From assembly GCA_016218975.1 (NCBI GenBank), contig JACRCO010000065.1, forward strand, positions 1-64,000: a DNA stretch of 64,000 nt. The letters run 5' to 3'. Both the position numbers and the translations under genes were made by a program. Positions 7,477-16,900 of the stretch are shown piece after piece; within the stretch, counting starts at the first letter, position 1, and each line of letters opens with the position of its first letter. Below the pieces are notes generated by a model. The model made no database searches. It saw nothing but the letters and a program-made list of their open reading frames with translations, and was not told the DNA's origin. The DNA comes from Deltaproteobacteria bacterium (GTDB lineage Bacteria > Desulfobacterota > Deferrimicrobia > Deferrimicrobiales > Deferrimicrobiaceae).

Positions 7477-8724
7477 ATGGCTTGCATGAGCGCCGAAGAT
7501 ACCGATACCGCCGGAAAGTCCGTGAATCCGCCGGGGGGCGCACGCGGCCCCCTGTTCCGAAAGGCGCTGTGGGGCGCCTGGATCCTCGCCGCCCTGCTCC
7601 TTGTCCTTTTCGTCGTTTCCTATTTCCTGGACGAGCCGCTGCGGGAATCGATGGAGCGGAGGATCAACGCTCCCCTCAAAGGGTATTCCGTCCGCCTGCC
7701 GGATAAGGTGTACCCCTCCTCCTTCCACATGGAAACGGCGATCTTCGGGACCGGGCGCGGCATCGTCGACGGCAACGCCAATTTCCTCGCGGAGCCGTAT
7801 CTCGGGATCAACGCCCGCATGAAGCTCGAAAACGTGCCGCTGGAATATTTCAAGCCGGTGGTCGCCCGCACGAATCTTTCCGTCAAGAGCGGGACGTTCT
7901 CCGGAGCCGGCAGCATCGAATACGCCCCCAACGTCAAGGTCGCGCATCTCGAAGACCTGTCGGTCCAGGGGATGGAAATCGATTACGTCCATTCCGCGCG
8001 GACGGCGGAGGCCGAAAAGAGGCGCGCCGAGGCGGTCGGGAAGGCGGTCAAGGAGGCGCCGAAGGCTGAAATGCTGCTCCGGGTCGACCGGGTGAGGCTG
8101 ACGCGGTGCTCCGTCGGAATGCAAAACGAGAACGCCGATCCCCCCTATCGTGTCTACCTGACCGACGCCGATCTCCTTCTCACGAACCTGTCCAACAAGT
8201 TTTCGGAAGGGCCCGCGGACATGGAGCTGGCGGGGAAATTCATGGGGAGCGGCCCCACCGTGGTGAGCGCGCAATTCCGCCCGGAGAAAGCGGGGCCGGA
8301 CCTCGATCTGCGCATCAGCATCGATAATACGCAGATGGCGGATATGAACGACCTCTTCCGCGCCTACGGAAAGTTCGACGTGTCGGAAGGGCTGTTTTCC
8401 TTCTATTCGGAGCTGAAGATCCGCAACGATGCGATCTCCGGCTATATCAAGCCGTTCTTCAAGGACATGAAAGTGTACGACAAGCGCACCGACCGGGAGA
8501 AGACGGGCTTTCGCCGGATGTACGAGATGGCGGTCGGCGGGGTCGCCCGGCTGCTCGAAAGCCGCCACCGGCACGAGGTGGCGGCCCAGGCCGACGTCTC
8601 GGGCACGGTGGAAAATCCCCGGGTCAGCAACTGGCAGATCGTCGGCAAGCTTATCCAGAACGCATTCTTCAAGACGATCCTCCCCGGATTCGAGAAAGAG
8701 GCCTCCCGGGCGAAGCGGAAGTGA
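7477..8724 (+). CDS. DUF748/AsmA-like membrane-anchored protein
   Basis: About 415 aa from the ATG at 7477 (another ATG at 7486). One N-terminal transmembrane helix (LWGAWILAALLLVLFVVSYFL, about 28-48) leaves a large periplasmic beta-rich domain with alternating hydrophobic residues. The motifs DGNANFLAEPYLGINARMKL and PLEYFKPVVA resemble DUF748 proteins, large AsmA-clan envelope proteins thought to help lipid transport or outer-membrane homeostasis. Only a short linker (NAPLKGYSVRLPD) separates the helix from this C-terminal part; in many DUF748 proteins several hundred residues lie between, so an in-frame internal deletion is possible. A Vgb-like gene follows 14 bases downstream. Confidence 0.7.
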   Translation: MACMSAEDTDTAGKSVNPPGGARGPLFRKALWGAWILAALLLVLFVVSYFLDEPLRESMERRINAPLKGYSVRLPDKVYPSSFHMETAIFGTGRGIVDGNANFLAEPYLGINARMKLENVPLEYFKPVVARTNLSVKSGTFSGAGSIEYAPNVKVAHLEDLSVQGMEIDYVHSARTAEAEKRRAEAVGKAVKEAPKAEMLLRVDRVRLTRCSVGMQNENADPPYRVYLTDADLLLTNLSNKFSEGPADMELAGKFMGSGPTVVSAQFRPEKAGPDLDLRISIDNTQMADMNDLFRAYGKFDVSEGLFSFYSELKIRNDAISGYIKPFFKDMKVYDKRTDREKTGFRRMYEMAVGGVARLLESRHRHEVAAQADVSGTVENPRVSNWQIVGKLIQNAFFKTILPGFEKEASRAKRK

Positions 8725-8738
8725 GGGGGTATTGGACG

Positions 8739-9719
8739 ATGAGACGGACAATCATTATTCTGATAACTTTCCTGATCGCGGCATGCGCGTCTTTGGCGGC
8801 CGCCGATGTGCGGATCCAGGAATGGGGGCTCCCGACGCCCGGCTCCTTCCCCCACGATCCTGCCGTCGGGCCCGACGGATCGCTCTGGTACACGGGAATG
8901 GGCACCAACACTCTCGGAAGGCTCGACCCGAAATCCGGAAAGATCCATGAGTATCCATTGAAAACCCCGGGATCGGGTCCGCATGGGCTGGTGGCCGACC
9001 TGAAGGGGAACATATGGTTCACCGCCAATCGCAAGGGATACATCGGCAGGTTGGATGCGCAGACCGGCGAGGTAACCGAGTACCCGATGCCGGACCCGGC
9101 CGCACGCGATCCGCACACCCTGGTCTTCGACGGCAGCCAGGTCCTCTGGTTCACCGTCCAGGTGGGTAATTTCGTGGGGAAGTTGGAGCCCCGCACGGGC
9201 AAGATCACGCTGGCGCGCCCGCCCACGGCCGATTCCCGCCCCTACGGAATCGTCGTGAGCCCGAAGGGAATCCCCTTCTTCTGCGAGCTCGGGACCAATA
9301 AGATCGGCAGGATCGACCCGGTCACGATGTCCATTTCCGAATTCGGATTGCCCAAGGGGGCCAGGCCGCGCAGACTCGCCGTCACCTCCAACGGCCTGAT
9401 CTATTACACGGACTACGCCCGCGGATACCTGGGACGCCTGGATCCGGACAGCGGCAAAGTCGAAGAGTGGCCATCGCCCGGCGGCGGGAAGTCGAAGCCC
9501 TACGGCATCGCTGCGACCCACGACGGGTCTATCTGGTACAGCGAATCGGGAGTCGAGCCGAACACGATCGTGCGGTTCGATCCGAAGACAGGCAAATTTT
9601 CGCGCTGGTCCGTCCCGTCAGGTGGCGGAGTGATCCGGCATATGGCGGCGACGCCCCAAGGGGACGTCTATATCGCCTGCAGCGGCGTCAACAAGGTCGG
9701 GATCGTCCGGGCCGAGTGA
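8739..9719 (+). CDS. Vgb/SMP-30-like beta-propeller protein, exported
   Basis: 326 aa. Signal peptide at 1-22 with IAAC, which could be a lipobox. The body is made of propeller-blade repeats of the type IWFTAN...GYIGRLDAQTGEVTEYPMP, close to the virginiamycin B lyase (Vgb) family. Most such proteins are not antibiotic lyases, and the exact function is unknown. ATG 8739 is preferred over the GTG at 8721 because a purine-rich GAGGGGG lies between them. A close paralogue with the same blade order occurs at 47143-48144. Confidence 0.8.
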   Translation: MRRTIIILITFLIAACASLAAADVRIQEWGLPTPGSFPHDPAVGPDGSLWYTGMGTNTLGRLDPKSGKIHEYPLKTPGSGPHGLVADLKGNIWFTANRKGYIGRLDAQTGEVTEYPMPDPAARDPHTLVFDGSQVLWFTVQVGNFVGKLEPRTGKITLARPPTADSRPYGIVVSPKGIPFFCELGTNKIGRIDPVTMSISEFGLPKGARPRRLAVTSNGLIYYTDYARGYLGRLDPDSGKVEEWPSPGGGKSKPYGIAATHDGSIWYSESGVEPNTIVRFDPKTGKFSRWSVPSGGGVIRHMAATPQGDVYIACSGVNKVGIVRAE

Positions 9720-9741
9720 AACGAACAGCAGGATAAACCCG

Positions 9742-9787
9742 CTACCTGTGCTGCTTCCCCCTGATCAGGACCATGAGGGAGCGGGAA
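9742..9787 (-). pseudogene. Shard of an SDR C-terminus
   Basis: The minus strand reads RSLMVLIRGKQHR-stop, nearly the same as the last 14 residues of the intact SDR at 30148-30912 (RSLMLLIRGKQHR), with the surrounding DNA also similar. It is an isolated fragment between the Vgb gene and a broken hydrolase. Confidence 0.7.
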
Positions 9788-9802
9788 TTATCCCTGGCAA
9801 GG

Positions 9803-10335
9803 CTACTCCAGGGACTTTTTTAGGAACCCGATCGTATCGGGCCAGGCCTTCTCCGAGGCAGCCAGGTTCGCGCCGTCGCGTTGGTCCTGGGCACGAAGGA
9901 ACCCGTGCCCCGCGCCCGGGTAGGTGTGCGCGACAAACGTCTTCCCAAGTTCCTTCATCATTGCCGCCGCCGGGCCGACCGTCGCGTTCACCCTGGCATC
10001 GTCTCCGCCGTAGAGGCCGAGCACGGGGGCGCGGATGTTCCGAAGCGCTTCCGAGTCCGGTCGGTGAGGCCGTAGATCTCCATGATGACGATCACGACGG
10101 GAGCCTTGTCCTTGCGCTCAGGGTAGGCGATGAAGGCGGATACTTTCCCTTCCTTGCCGGGAACGGCGATGCTTGCCCACTCGTGATGTCGCGGCGATTG
10201 TTCCAGGGCGGCCTTGGCCCCGGCCTCGCCCGGGGGAATCGGGGCGGCGCCGGACCCTGGCCCTGCGGCGATACTGGGCAACGGGGCTGATAAAACCGCC
10301 AGGAGCAGCCATATGTAAGCTCGTTTCCCGTTCAT
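9803..10335 (-). pseudogene. Broken dienelactone hydrolase copy
   Basis: Paralogue of the intact hydrolase at 40662-41510. The first 90 or so residues (signal peptide, then SPRHHEWASIAVPGKEGKVS and VIVIMEIYGLTD) are followed by a deletion of several hundred bases that removes the nucleophile-elbow Cys region. Reading then resumes in another frame with LGLYGGDDARVNATVGPA and the GAGHGFLRAQ His motif to the stop at 9803. Without the elbow it cannot be a working alpha/beta hydrolase. Confidence 0.85.
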
Positions 10336-10354
10336 GAGGAGTCCACTTTCTTCA

Positions 10355-10720
10355 TTAACCCTCCCAGGGCGTAATGAGCTGGAAATAATTGTTGTCCGGG
10401 TCGGCGAAGGTTGCGATCATCATTTTCGGATCTTCCGACGGATTGTACGGCTCCGCGACGACCGAAGTCCCGAGCTTCTTGATTCTTTCGAATTCACTCT
10501 TTACATCCTTGGTCTCGAAATTGAACATTACCCGTTCGGGGTTCGCGTTCTTCCCATGGACTTTGTCATGCGGGCCGAAGGTGATGAATCCCTTGCCGGC
10601 CATGAATCCGTAGTAGCCGCCCTCCGACCAATCGGGGTCCTTCTGGAAAACCTTCTTATAGAAATCCGCGAGTTTCTTGGGATTCCCCGAAAACACCAGG
10701 ATGGAATTGAAATCCAGCAT
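10355..10720 (-). CDS. VOC-family (glyoxalase-like) protein
   Basis: 121 aa, a single vicinal-oxygen-chelate domain: MLDFNSILVFSGNPKKLADF, KVFQKDP, GFITFGPHDKVHGK, VMFNFETKDV and IATFADPDNNYFQLI, where the FADPDNNYFQL strand is typical of glyoxalase-fold proteins and contributes the metal-ligand Gln. GGAGGTGG seven bases upstream decides the start at 10720 rather than the upstream codon at 10735. The substrate is unknown. Confidence 0.85.
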   Translation of the reverse strand: MLDFNSILVFSGNPKKLADFYKKVFQKDPDWSEGGYYGFMAGKGFITFGPHDKVHGKNANPERVMFNFETKDVKSEFERIKKLGTSVVAEPYNPSEDPKMMIATFADPDNNYFQLITPWEG

Positions 10721-10916
10721 AACAGCCACCTCCATTCAGAGCGGATACCACATATCATGGTTTTCTTTTAGATGCGCCATCCGGCGAAAACGCATGGAAA
10801 GAAATCAAGTATCCGGGAATCGCGAAGCTAATGGATCCGTCAACCAGTCGAAACCGTCCGGAAATCCGCCGCATCCGTATTACAAGAAGTCCGATAAGCC
10901 GCGAGGTGACGATCCC

Positions 10917-11154
10917 ATGAGACGCTTTGAAGGCAAGGTGGCTGTTGTGACGGGTGGAAACGGCGCTTCTCGGCCGCACCGGGATGTCGGATGATCAGTT
11001 GAAGCAGACCATTGACTGGATCCGAAACCAGGTCCCGGTCAAGCGCTTCGCTAAGCCGGAAGAGATCGCCGAGGCCGTGCTTTTCCTGTGCTCCGACGCA
11101 TCCTCGTACATCGTCGGCGCCGAGATCATCGTCGACGGCGGCATGACTTTTTAA
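10917..11154 (+). pseudogene. Broken short-chain dehydrogenase (large internal deletion)
   Basis: The first 14 residues (MRRFEGKVAVVTGG) are a normal SDR start; the sequence then jumps with a frame change to the C-terminal part: LGRTGMSDDQLKQTIDW, VPVKRFAKPEEIAEAVLFL and IVGAEIIVDGGMTF-stop. The whole middle of a 250-residue SDR, including the rest of the cofactor site and the Ser-Tyr-Lys triad, is gone. A read-through of either half gives no enzyme. Confidence 0.85.
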
Positions 11155-11161
11155 GACGCTC

Positions 11162-11938
11162 TTACTTCTTCTCCCCCTTGAGGGCTTCCTGCGCTTTCCG
11201 GTAGCTCTCCATCACGGCTTGATAGTTCGGAGCATAGGCCGCATACAGGGCGGCAAAATCCGCTGCATCCGGCCGATTCCAGGTGCGTTGCAGCTCGCAA
11301 AACACCGCATTGGTGCTCATCGGGACGACCCCGGCCTGCGTGAGGCGTGCGAGCGTCGTTCTCGATGCCATCTCGCTCGGGTCGCCTGAAGCATCCATCA
11401 CCGCGTAAACCTTGTAGCCGTCCGCCTTCGCCTGGAGCGCCGGGAAAGCGACGCAAACGCTTGTCCACACGCCGGCGATGATTAATGTCTTTCTGCCGGT
11501 CTTGCGTACGGTCTCCACGAACTCCTTGTTGTCCCAGGCGCTGATTTCACCTGTGCGCGGAACGTATATCGCATCGGGTGCATTCTGGTGGATCTCAGGC
11601 ATCAAAGGGCCATTCGGGCCGGTCGGTACGGATGCGGTCGTGATGACGGGGATCTTCATCAGCTTGGCCACCTTCGCCAGGATTATGGTATTGGTCCGTA
11701 ATTCCGCCACACTGATATCCTTGACGGTCTGGAACAAGCCGCTCTGGTGGTCGAGCAAGAGGATAACGGTATCCGCAGGATCGATCAGTACCTTGCCCAC
11801 GTCCGCCTTTACCAAGTCGGGAGCCTGCGGTTGAGCGTAGGCACTATCGCCGACCGACTGGAATAAAAATACACCCGCCGCAAGCAGTGTGAGGACTACC
11901 AACGACACAACTGTTTTCGATGGACGAAGCGATTTCAT
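11162..11938 (-). CDS. Exported isochorismatase-family hydrolase (YcaC-like)
   Basis: 258 aa. A 35-residue signal peptide ends near SAYAQPQ. The isochorismatase fold follows: D63 in [10 protein letters not shown], the [10 protein letters not shown] segment and C161 in [13 protein letters not shown], the expected catalytic Asp and nucleophile Cys with the cis-peptide bond before them. It resembles the YcaC group, hydrolases whose substrates are unknown. Export to the periplasm is uncommon for this family. The last residues are rich in Lys/Glu. Confidence 0.85.
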   Translation of the reverse strand: MKSLRPSKTVVSLVVLTLLAAGVFLFQSVGDSAYAQPQAPDLVKADVGKVLIDPADTVILLLDHQSGLFQTVKDISVAELRTNTIILAKVAKLMKIPVITTASVPTGPNGPLMPEIHQNAPDAIYVPRTGEISAWDNKEFVETVRKTGRKTLIIAGVWTSVCVAFPALQAKADGYKVYAVMDASGDPSEMASRTTLARLTQAGVVPMSTNAVFCELQRTWNRPDAADFAALYAAYAPNYQAVMESYRKAQEALKGEKK

Positions 11939-11951
11939 GAGTCTCTCCTTG

Positions 11952-12011
11952 TCAGCTCGGACCCCACCAGCGCATTAAGCGCTCGGGCCGGGTCCAGGAC
12001 TTGAAATCGCG
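11952..12011 (-). pseudogene. Micro-shard of an SRPBCC gene
   Basis: The minus strand reads [19 protein letters not shown]-stop, matching FKAWTEPERVMRWWGP of the SRPBCC protein at 1881-2396. It fills almost all the space between the isochorismatase gene and the broken FAD oxidase. Confidence 0.7.
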
Positions 12012-12012
12012 G

Positions 12013-12844
12013 TCACGCCGCGGACCGCAATTTCCGTTTTCCCGAGGGCCGGATGTTCAGGTTCACGCGAAAGAAATTTTTCGGGTCATACTCGGCCTTG
12101 ACCTTTGCAAGTCGTTGGTAATTGTCCCTGTATGTAGCCTTGATGCGGTCCTGCCCATCGTCCTGCATCATGAAATTCACGTAGGCTCCGCCCGCCGAGT
12201 GGGGGTGGAGCGCCTCCCAGTACGCATTCGCCCATGTTTTCAGCCGGGGATTGTTGGCCGGATCCGGATCGGCTCCGAGGATGATTTCGGCCCAGGTAGT
12301 GTCGCGGTAGCTCCAGGCGGTGTCTTTCCCGTCCACCCGGTGCACTGCGCCGTTGATCGGGTACAGGTGCATCATTGAAAGAGGAGACGGAAGGTCCGCA
12401 CCATGCTTCGAATGCAGCCGGATCGCATCGTCGCTCAGGACATCGAAGAAATCCGCCTGCCGGGACGGCCAGCCCATAGGGATGGGTGGCGTGGTCCACG
12501 TCTTTCAGCAGGCAACCGCCGTCGACCCGGGCGGTTTTCGCGCCGGGATCGACCTGGACGTTGTTTATCGCACCAAGATCTATGACGAGACCGTCGTCGC
12601 ATACTCCCAGGCCCCCTGCATTGTGTCCACCGCCCCGGACAGCCGTGAGCATGCCCGTTTCCGCCGCGAAACGAACGGAGGCGACCACATCTTCCACTCT
12701 CTTGCAGCGGGCGATCAAGGCCGGCCGCCGGTCGATCATGCCGTTGTGTACCTTGCGGGCCTCCTCGTACCCCGGGTCACCGGGCCGTAGAAGTTCACCC
12801 CGCAATGCCGACTTGAATCTTTCAACGATATCTTCTTTTCCCAT
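12013..12844 (-). pseudogene. Broken FAD-linked oxidase (VAO/BBE type)
   Basis: The N-terminal part starts at 12844 (MGKEDIVERFKSAL) and contains the FAD-binding AVRGGGHNAGGLGVCDDGLV (about 69-88) and ARVDGGCLLKDVDHAT. After HPYGLAVP the sequence jumps, with a frame change near 12460, to the C-terminal part (FFDVLSDDAIRLHSKHGADL, ending NYQRLAKVKAEYDPKNFFRV and NLNIRP), where the YDPKNFFR motif is typical of the family. A normal member has about 460 residues; about 275 codons remain. Confidence 0.85.
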
Positions 12845-12951
12845 CGCATCCCCCTTGCCACCAAATTGATGCAAATAAGATGAATGGCGGGATGCCGGGG
12901 TGCCGGATACGGGAAAATTCCTTGGTGATGAAGGGTGCAAAGAAAGGTTGG

Positions 12952-12983
12952 CCGGGCCGTCCACCGTAAGGTTGACGGCCCGG
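12952..12983. terminator. GC-rich hairpin after the SphA/TrpB chimera
   Basis: Perfect 10-bp stem CCGGGCCGTC/GACGGCCCGG with a 12-base loop, downstream of the stop at 12999 in the minus direction. There is only a weak T-rich stretch after it, so termination is possible rather than certain. Confidence 0.45.
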
Positions 12984-12998
12984 GAACTCGTGTATCGG

Positions 12999-13844
12999 TT
13001 ACACCGTGACCTTCGGTAGATTGCGCAGCGCTTCGCGAACCTTCTTCTCGCTGTGCTCGTGGTCCGCCAGCTTTCCGGTAAGGAAGTCGTCGTAGGCCAC
13101 CATATCGAAGAAGCCGTGCCCGGAGAGATTGAACAGGATCGTCTTCTCCTTGCCTTCCTCGTCGGCCTTTTTCGCTTCCTGGATCGCCGCGTGGACCGCG
13201 TGCGCGGACTCCGGCGCCGGGAGCAGCCCTTCCGCGCGTGCGAACGCGATCGACGATGAGAACACCGCGAGCTGCGGGTAGGCCTGCGCCTCCAGGAGCC
13301 CTTCGCTCAACAGTTGGCTCACCAGCGGAGAGGCCCCGTGGTAGCGAAGTCCACCCGCGTGGATCCCCTCCGGGACGAAGTCGCGCCCCAGCGTGTACAT
13401 CTTGACTATCGGGGTCAGCTTCCCCGTGTCTCCGAAATCGAACGCGTAGACACCCTTCGTGAGTGTCGGGCATGACGCCGGCTCGGCGGCGACCAGCCGG
13501 GGATTTTTCTTCCCGCCGGCCATCTTGTCCGGGAGGAACGGCAGGGCGATCCCGCCGAAGTTGCTTCCGCCTCCGTGGCAGCCGATCACCACGTCGGGGT
13601 AGTCTCCCGCTATTTCCATCTGCTTCTTCGCCTCGAGCCCGATCACCGTCTGGTGGAGCTTGAACTCGTCACTCTGGAATCCCTGGATGTATTGCGTGAA
13701 ATAGGTGCCTGGTCCCGGGAGCGCTCCATCCAGGATGTCCGTTAATCCGAGGTTCATCGGCGGCAGGTTGAAAGCGTTCGAGGGCACGGCGAAGAAAACT
13801 GCGGCGGTCAACAGGATCGCGGGCAACACTTTCCGTACTTTCAT
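12999..13844 (-). CDS. Chimeric ORF: SphA-like secretion start fused to TrpB2-like C-terminal part
   Basis: 281 aa. Residues 1-24 are a signal peptide, and 25-55 (FNLPPMNLGLTDILDGALPG, then PGTYFTQYIQ) match the start of SphA/phenol-pathway outer-membrane beta-barrel proteins. From about residue 60 the sequence is the C-terminal part of a TrpB2-type tryptophan synthase beta chain: LHQTVIGLEAKKQM, VVIGCHGGGSNFGGIALPF (the PLP phosphate-binding GGGSN loop) and EGLLPAPESAHAV. The PLP-lysine half is absent. A good AAAAGGAGG site precedes the ATG. The fusion is in frame, so a protein may be made, but it cannot be a working TrpB. It is probably a pseudogene formed by deletion. Confidence 0.75.
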   Translation of the reverse strand: MKVRKVLPAILLTAAVFFAVPSNAFNLPPMNLGLTDILDGALPGPGTYFTQYIQGFQSDEFKLHQTVIGLEAKKQMEIAGDYPDVVIGCHGGGSNFGGIALPFLPDKMAGGKKNPRLVAAEPASCPTLTKGVYAFDFGDTGKLTPIVKMYTLGRDFVPEGIHAGGLRYHGASPLVSQLLSEGLLEAQAYPQLAVFSSSIAFARAEGLLPAPESAHAVHAAIQEAKKADEEGKEKTILFNLSGHGFFDMVAYDDFLTGKLADHEHSEKKVREALRNLPKVTV

Positions 13845-13939
13845 CTGAACCTCCTTTTAAAATATAGAAGGCCGCAAAAACGAGGAACCGAATCTCATGG
13901 GGTCAAGAGGATTTTTGACATACCACATGCAGGGCGTCA

Positions 13940-16900
13940 TTAAACAAGCGTTTGGAGAATCACCACCTCGACCGAATGATTTCGGCGGTCATCGACAAGG
14001 GGGATCGACTTGTCGGGTTGATCAATCCCATCGACAGTCACCGTCGTTCCGCCGACATCGGCAGGCTGTTGCAGGACTGCGATGTCGTAGACCGTCTCGC
14101 GATACCGGTAGTACACCTTGAACCCCTTCCAATCCGTGGGGAGGCATGGAGCAACACGCAGCTTGTCCACTTCCAGCCGCAAGCCCAGGAGGGATTCCAC
14201 GATCAGCCGGTACATCCAGCCGGCCGAGCCGGTGTACCATGTCCATCCGCCGCGGCCCGTGTGGGGCGAGAGCGCATAGACGTCCGCCGCGACGACGTAC
14301 GGTTCCACTTTATAGGCCGCAACCTCCTCCGGAGATCTCGCATGGTTCACCGGGTTGATCATCGCCAACAGTTCCCATGCGCGCCGGCTGTCGCCCAACG
14401 CGGCGAACGCCATCGCCGCCCAGATCGCAGCATGCGTGTACTGCCCGCCGTTTTCCCTCACGCCCGGGACGTACCCCTTTATATAGCCGGGGTTCAAATC
14501 CGACTTGTCGAACGGCGGGTCCAGGAGCTGGATCAGCGCATGCTCCCGTCGAACGAGGCGCCGATCCACCGCTTCCATCGCCATGCGCGAGCGCTCGGTG
14601 TTTCCTGCCCCGGATAGAACCGACCAGCTTTGCGCGATCGAATCGATCCGGCATTCGGGGTTGCTCTCCGATCCAAGCGGCGAGCCGTCGTCGAAGTAGG
14701 CGCGGCGGTACCACTCGCCGTCCCAGCCGTTCTCATCGATCTTCAGGCGCAGTTGATCCGCCTCTCTGCGGCAACGTTCGGCGAAGGACAGGTCGCCGCG
14801 ATCGCGTGCAACCTCGGCGAACCGCAGGAGCACCTCATAGAGGAAAAACCCCAGCCAGACGCTTTCGCCTTTGCCGTTTTCGCCCACCAGGTTCATGCCG
14901 TCGTTCCAGTCGCCGGAGCCGATGAGCGGAAGACCGTGCTCTCCGGTCCCGAGGCCTTTCAGGATGGCCCGCACACAGTGGTCGTACAAGGTGGCCGACT
15001 CTTCGGACCGTCCGGGCAGGTCGTAATAGGAGTCTTCCTCCAAAGTTACCGGGCGGCCTTCGATAAAGCGGATGGGTTCGTCCAATACTCCGGTATCCCC
15101 CGTGTTCAAAACGTAATGACAAGTCGCCAGCGGCAGCCAGAGGAAATCGTCCGAACAGTGCGTGCGCACTCCCCGGCCCAAGGGGGGATGCCACCAATGT
15201 TGGACATCTCCTTCCCGGAACTGGCGGGCCGCGCAACGGAGCAAATGCTCTCGCGCAAGGAGCGGCTCGGCGTGGAGGAGCGCCATTACGTCCTGCAGCT
15301 GGTCGCGAAAACCGAACGCGCCTCCCGATTGATAGTATCCGCTCCGCGCCCAAAGACGGCATGCCAGGGTCTGGTACAGGAGCCAGCCGTTGGTCAGGAT
15401 GTTGATGGAAGGGTCGGGGGTTTCCACATGGACTGCGCCGAGAGTGCGCTTCCAGTACTCCCACACTGCTTCGAGTACCCCACGCGCCGCGGAAGACCCA
15501 CGGAATCGATGCACCAGGTTGACTGCATCATTCGCGTTTCGCCCTGCGCCGAGCGTGAAGATGACCTCACGCTCTTCCCCGTCGGCCAGATCGAAGGGAA
15601 CCTGGATCGCGGCGCAGGGATCCAGGGCGGCCCCTACCTTGCCCGAGAGGCACGCCCGGGACATGGCGGCAGGACTTCGCAGCGTGCCGTTGCGCCCGAG
15701 GAACTCCATCCTGTCGCCGCTTGCGGTCCGAATCGCATCGTGTACGTCGAAAAAGGCGACCCGTCCGGCGAACTCCGTGTTGTACGCGTTCCGCGCGAAG
15801 AGCGCGCCGCTGTCGTGGTTGACTTCAGTGACCACGTGCATGGCCGTTTTCGGCCGCAGATCTCCCAGCACCCATTCCACATATCCCGTGGCGGAGAGCC
15901 TGCGCGATCGGCCGGATTCGTTTCGGACTTTCAACACCGTGAACTTGACCGGTGCGTCCAGAGCCACATAAACCCACATCTCGGACCGGATGCCGCTCTC
16001 CGTGTGCTCGAAGACGCTGTAGCCGAATCCGTGCCTGATGACGTAAGGCGTCGCCCCCCGGGCGGGCAGCGGCGTGGGGGACCAGAAGCGGCCGCTCTCT
16101 TCATCACGGATGTAAAAGGATTCTCCGCTCGAGTCGGTCACCGGGTCGTTTGCCCACGGAGTAAGACGAAACTCGTGGGCATTCTCGCTCCACGTAAAGG
16201 CATGGCCGCTCTCGGAGAGAACCGTTCCGAAGTTCGGATTCGCCAGCACATTCACCCACGGCGCCGGCGTCACTTCCCCCTGCGCAGTCGTAATTACGTA
16301 TTCGCGTCCATCCGGCGTGAAACCTCCCAGTCCGTTAAAGAAAACCAGGTCGCGGCGGGGCGGCTCGGCTGCCGCGGGAGCTTCGGCGGGATGGCTACGG
16401 GACGGCGTGAGGCGCGGGACCGCCACTTCCGCCGGCCGGCGGCGGTGGATCTGGTCCCACAGCGTCCCCCGGCTGTCTATGAGGATGGCGCGGGCGACCG
16501 TTTGCAGCAGGATGCGGTCCTCTTCCGATATCTGCTCCGCGAGCCGCACAAAGATGCCGCCCGGCCGATCGGTCGCGTAGGCTTCGATGCCTGAAGCAAT
16601 CAACCCCATGATTTGATCCTGGAGCACTTGCCGGTAACCTGCGCGATCTTCGTTCCAGATCACCAGGTCCACCGCCAGCCCTTTCAAGCGCCAGTATGCG
16701 TGGGCCTGCACGAGTTGGCGGACCAGGTTGATGTTCTCCGGGTCTCCGATCTGCACCAGCACGATCGGAAAATCGCCGGAAATGGAATATCCCCATAGGC
16801 CGGATTGTCCGCGGCGGTTCTTGATCAGAACGCTCGCGTCGGCGCGCAGAGAAGAATCGGCATGGATGACGGAGCCGGCAAGATGTCCAAAAAGTTGTGC

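Noticed and set aside
7000-8751. 583-codon minus-strand open frame
   Set aside because: Antisense shadow of the DUF748 gene and RelE; its Arg/His/Pro-rich translation shows no domain.
8739-9719. Antibiotic resistance by virginiamycin B lyase
   Set aside because: Similarity is to the general Vgb-like propeller family, most members of which are not lyases; no streptogramin-resistance context is present.
14630-16594. 654-codon plus-strand open frame within the glucan synthase
   Set aside because: High-GC shadow of a clear NdvB-like gene on the other strand.
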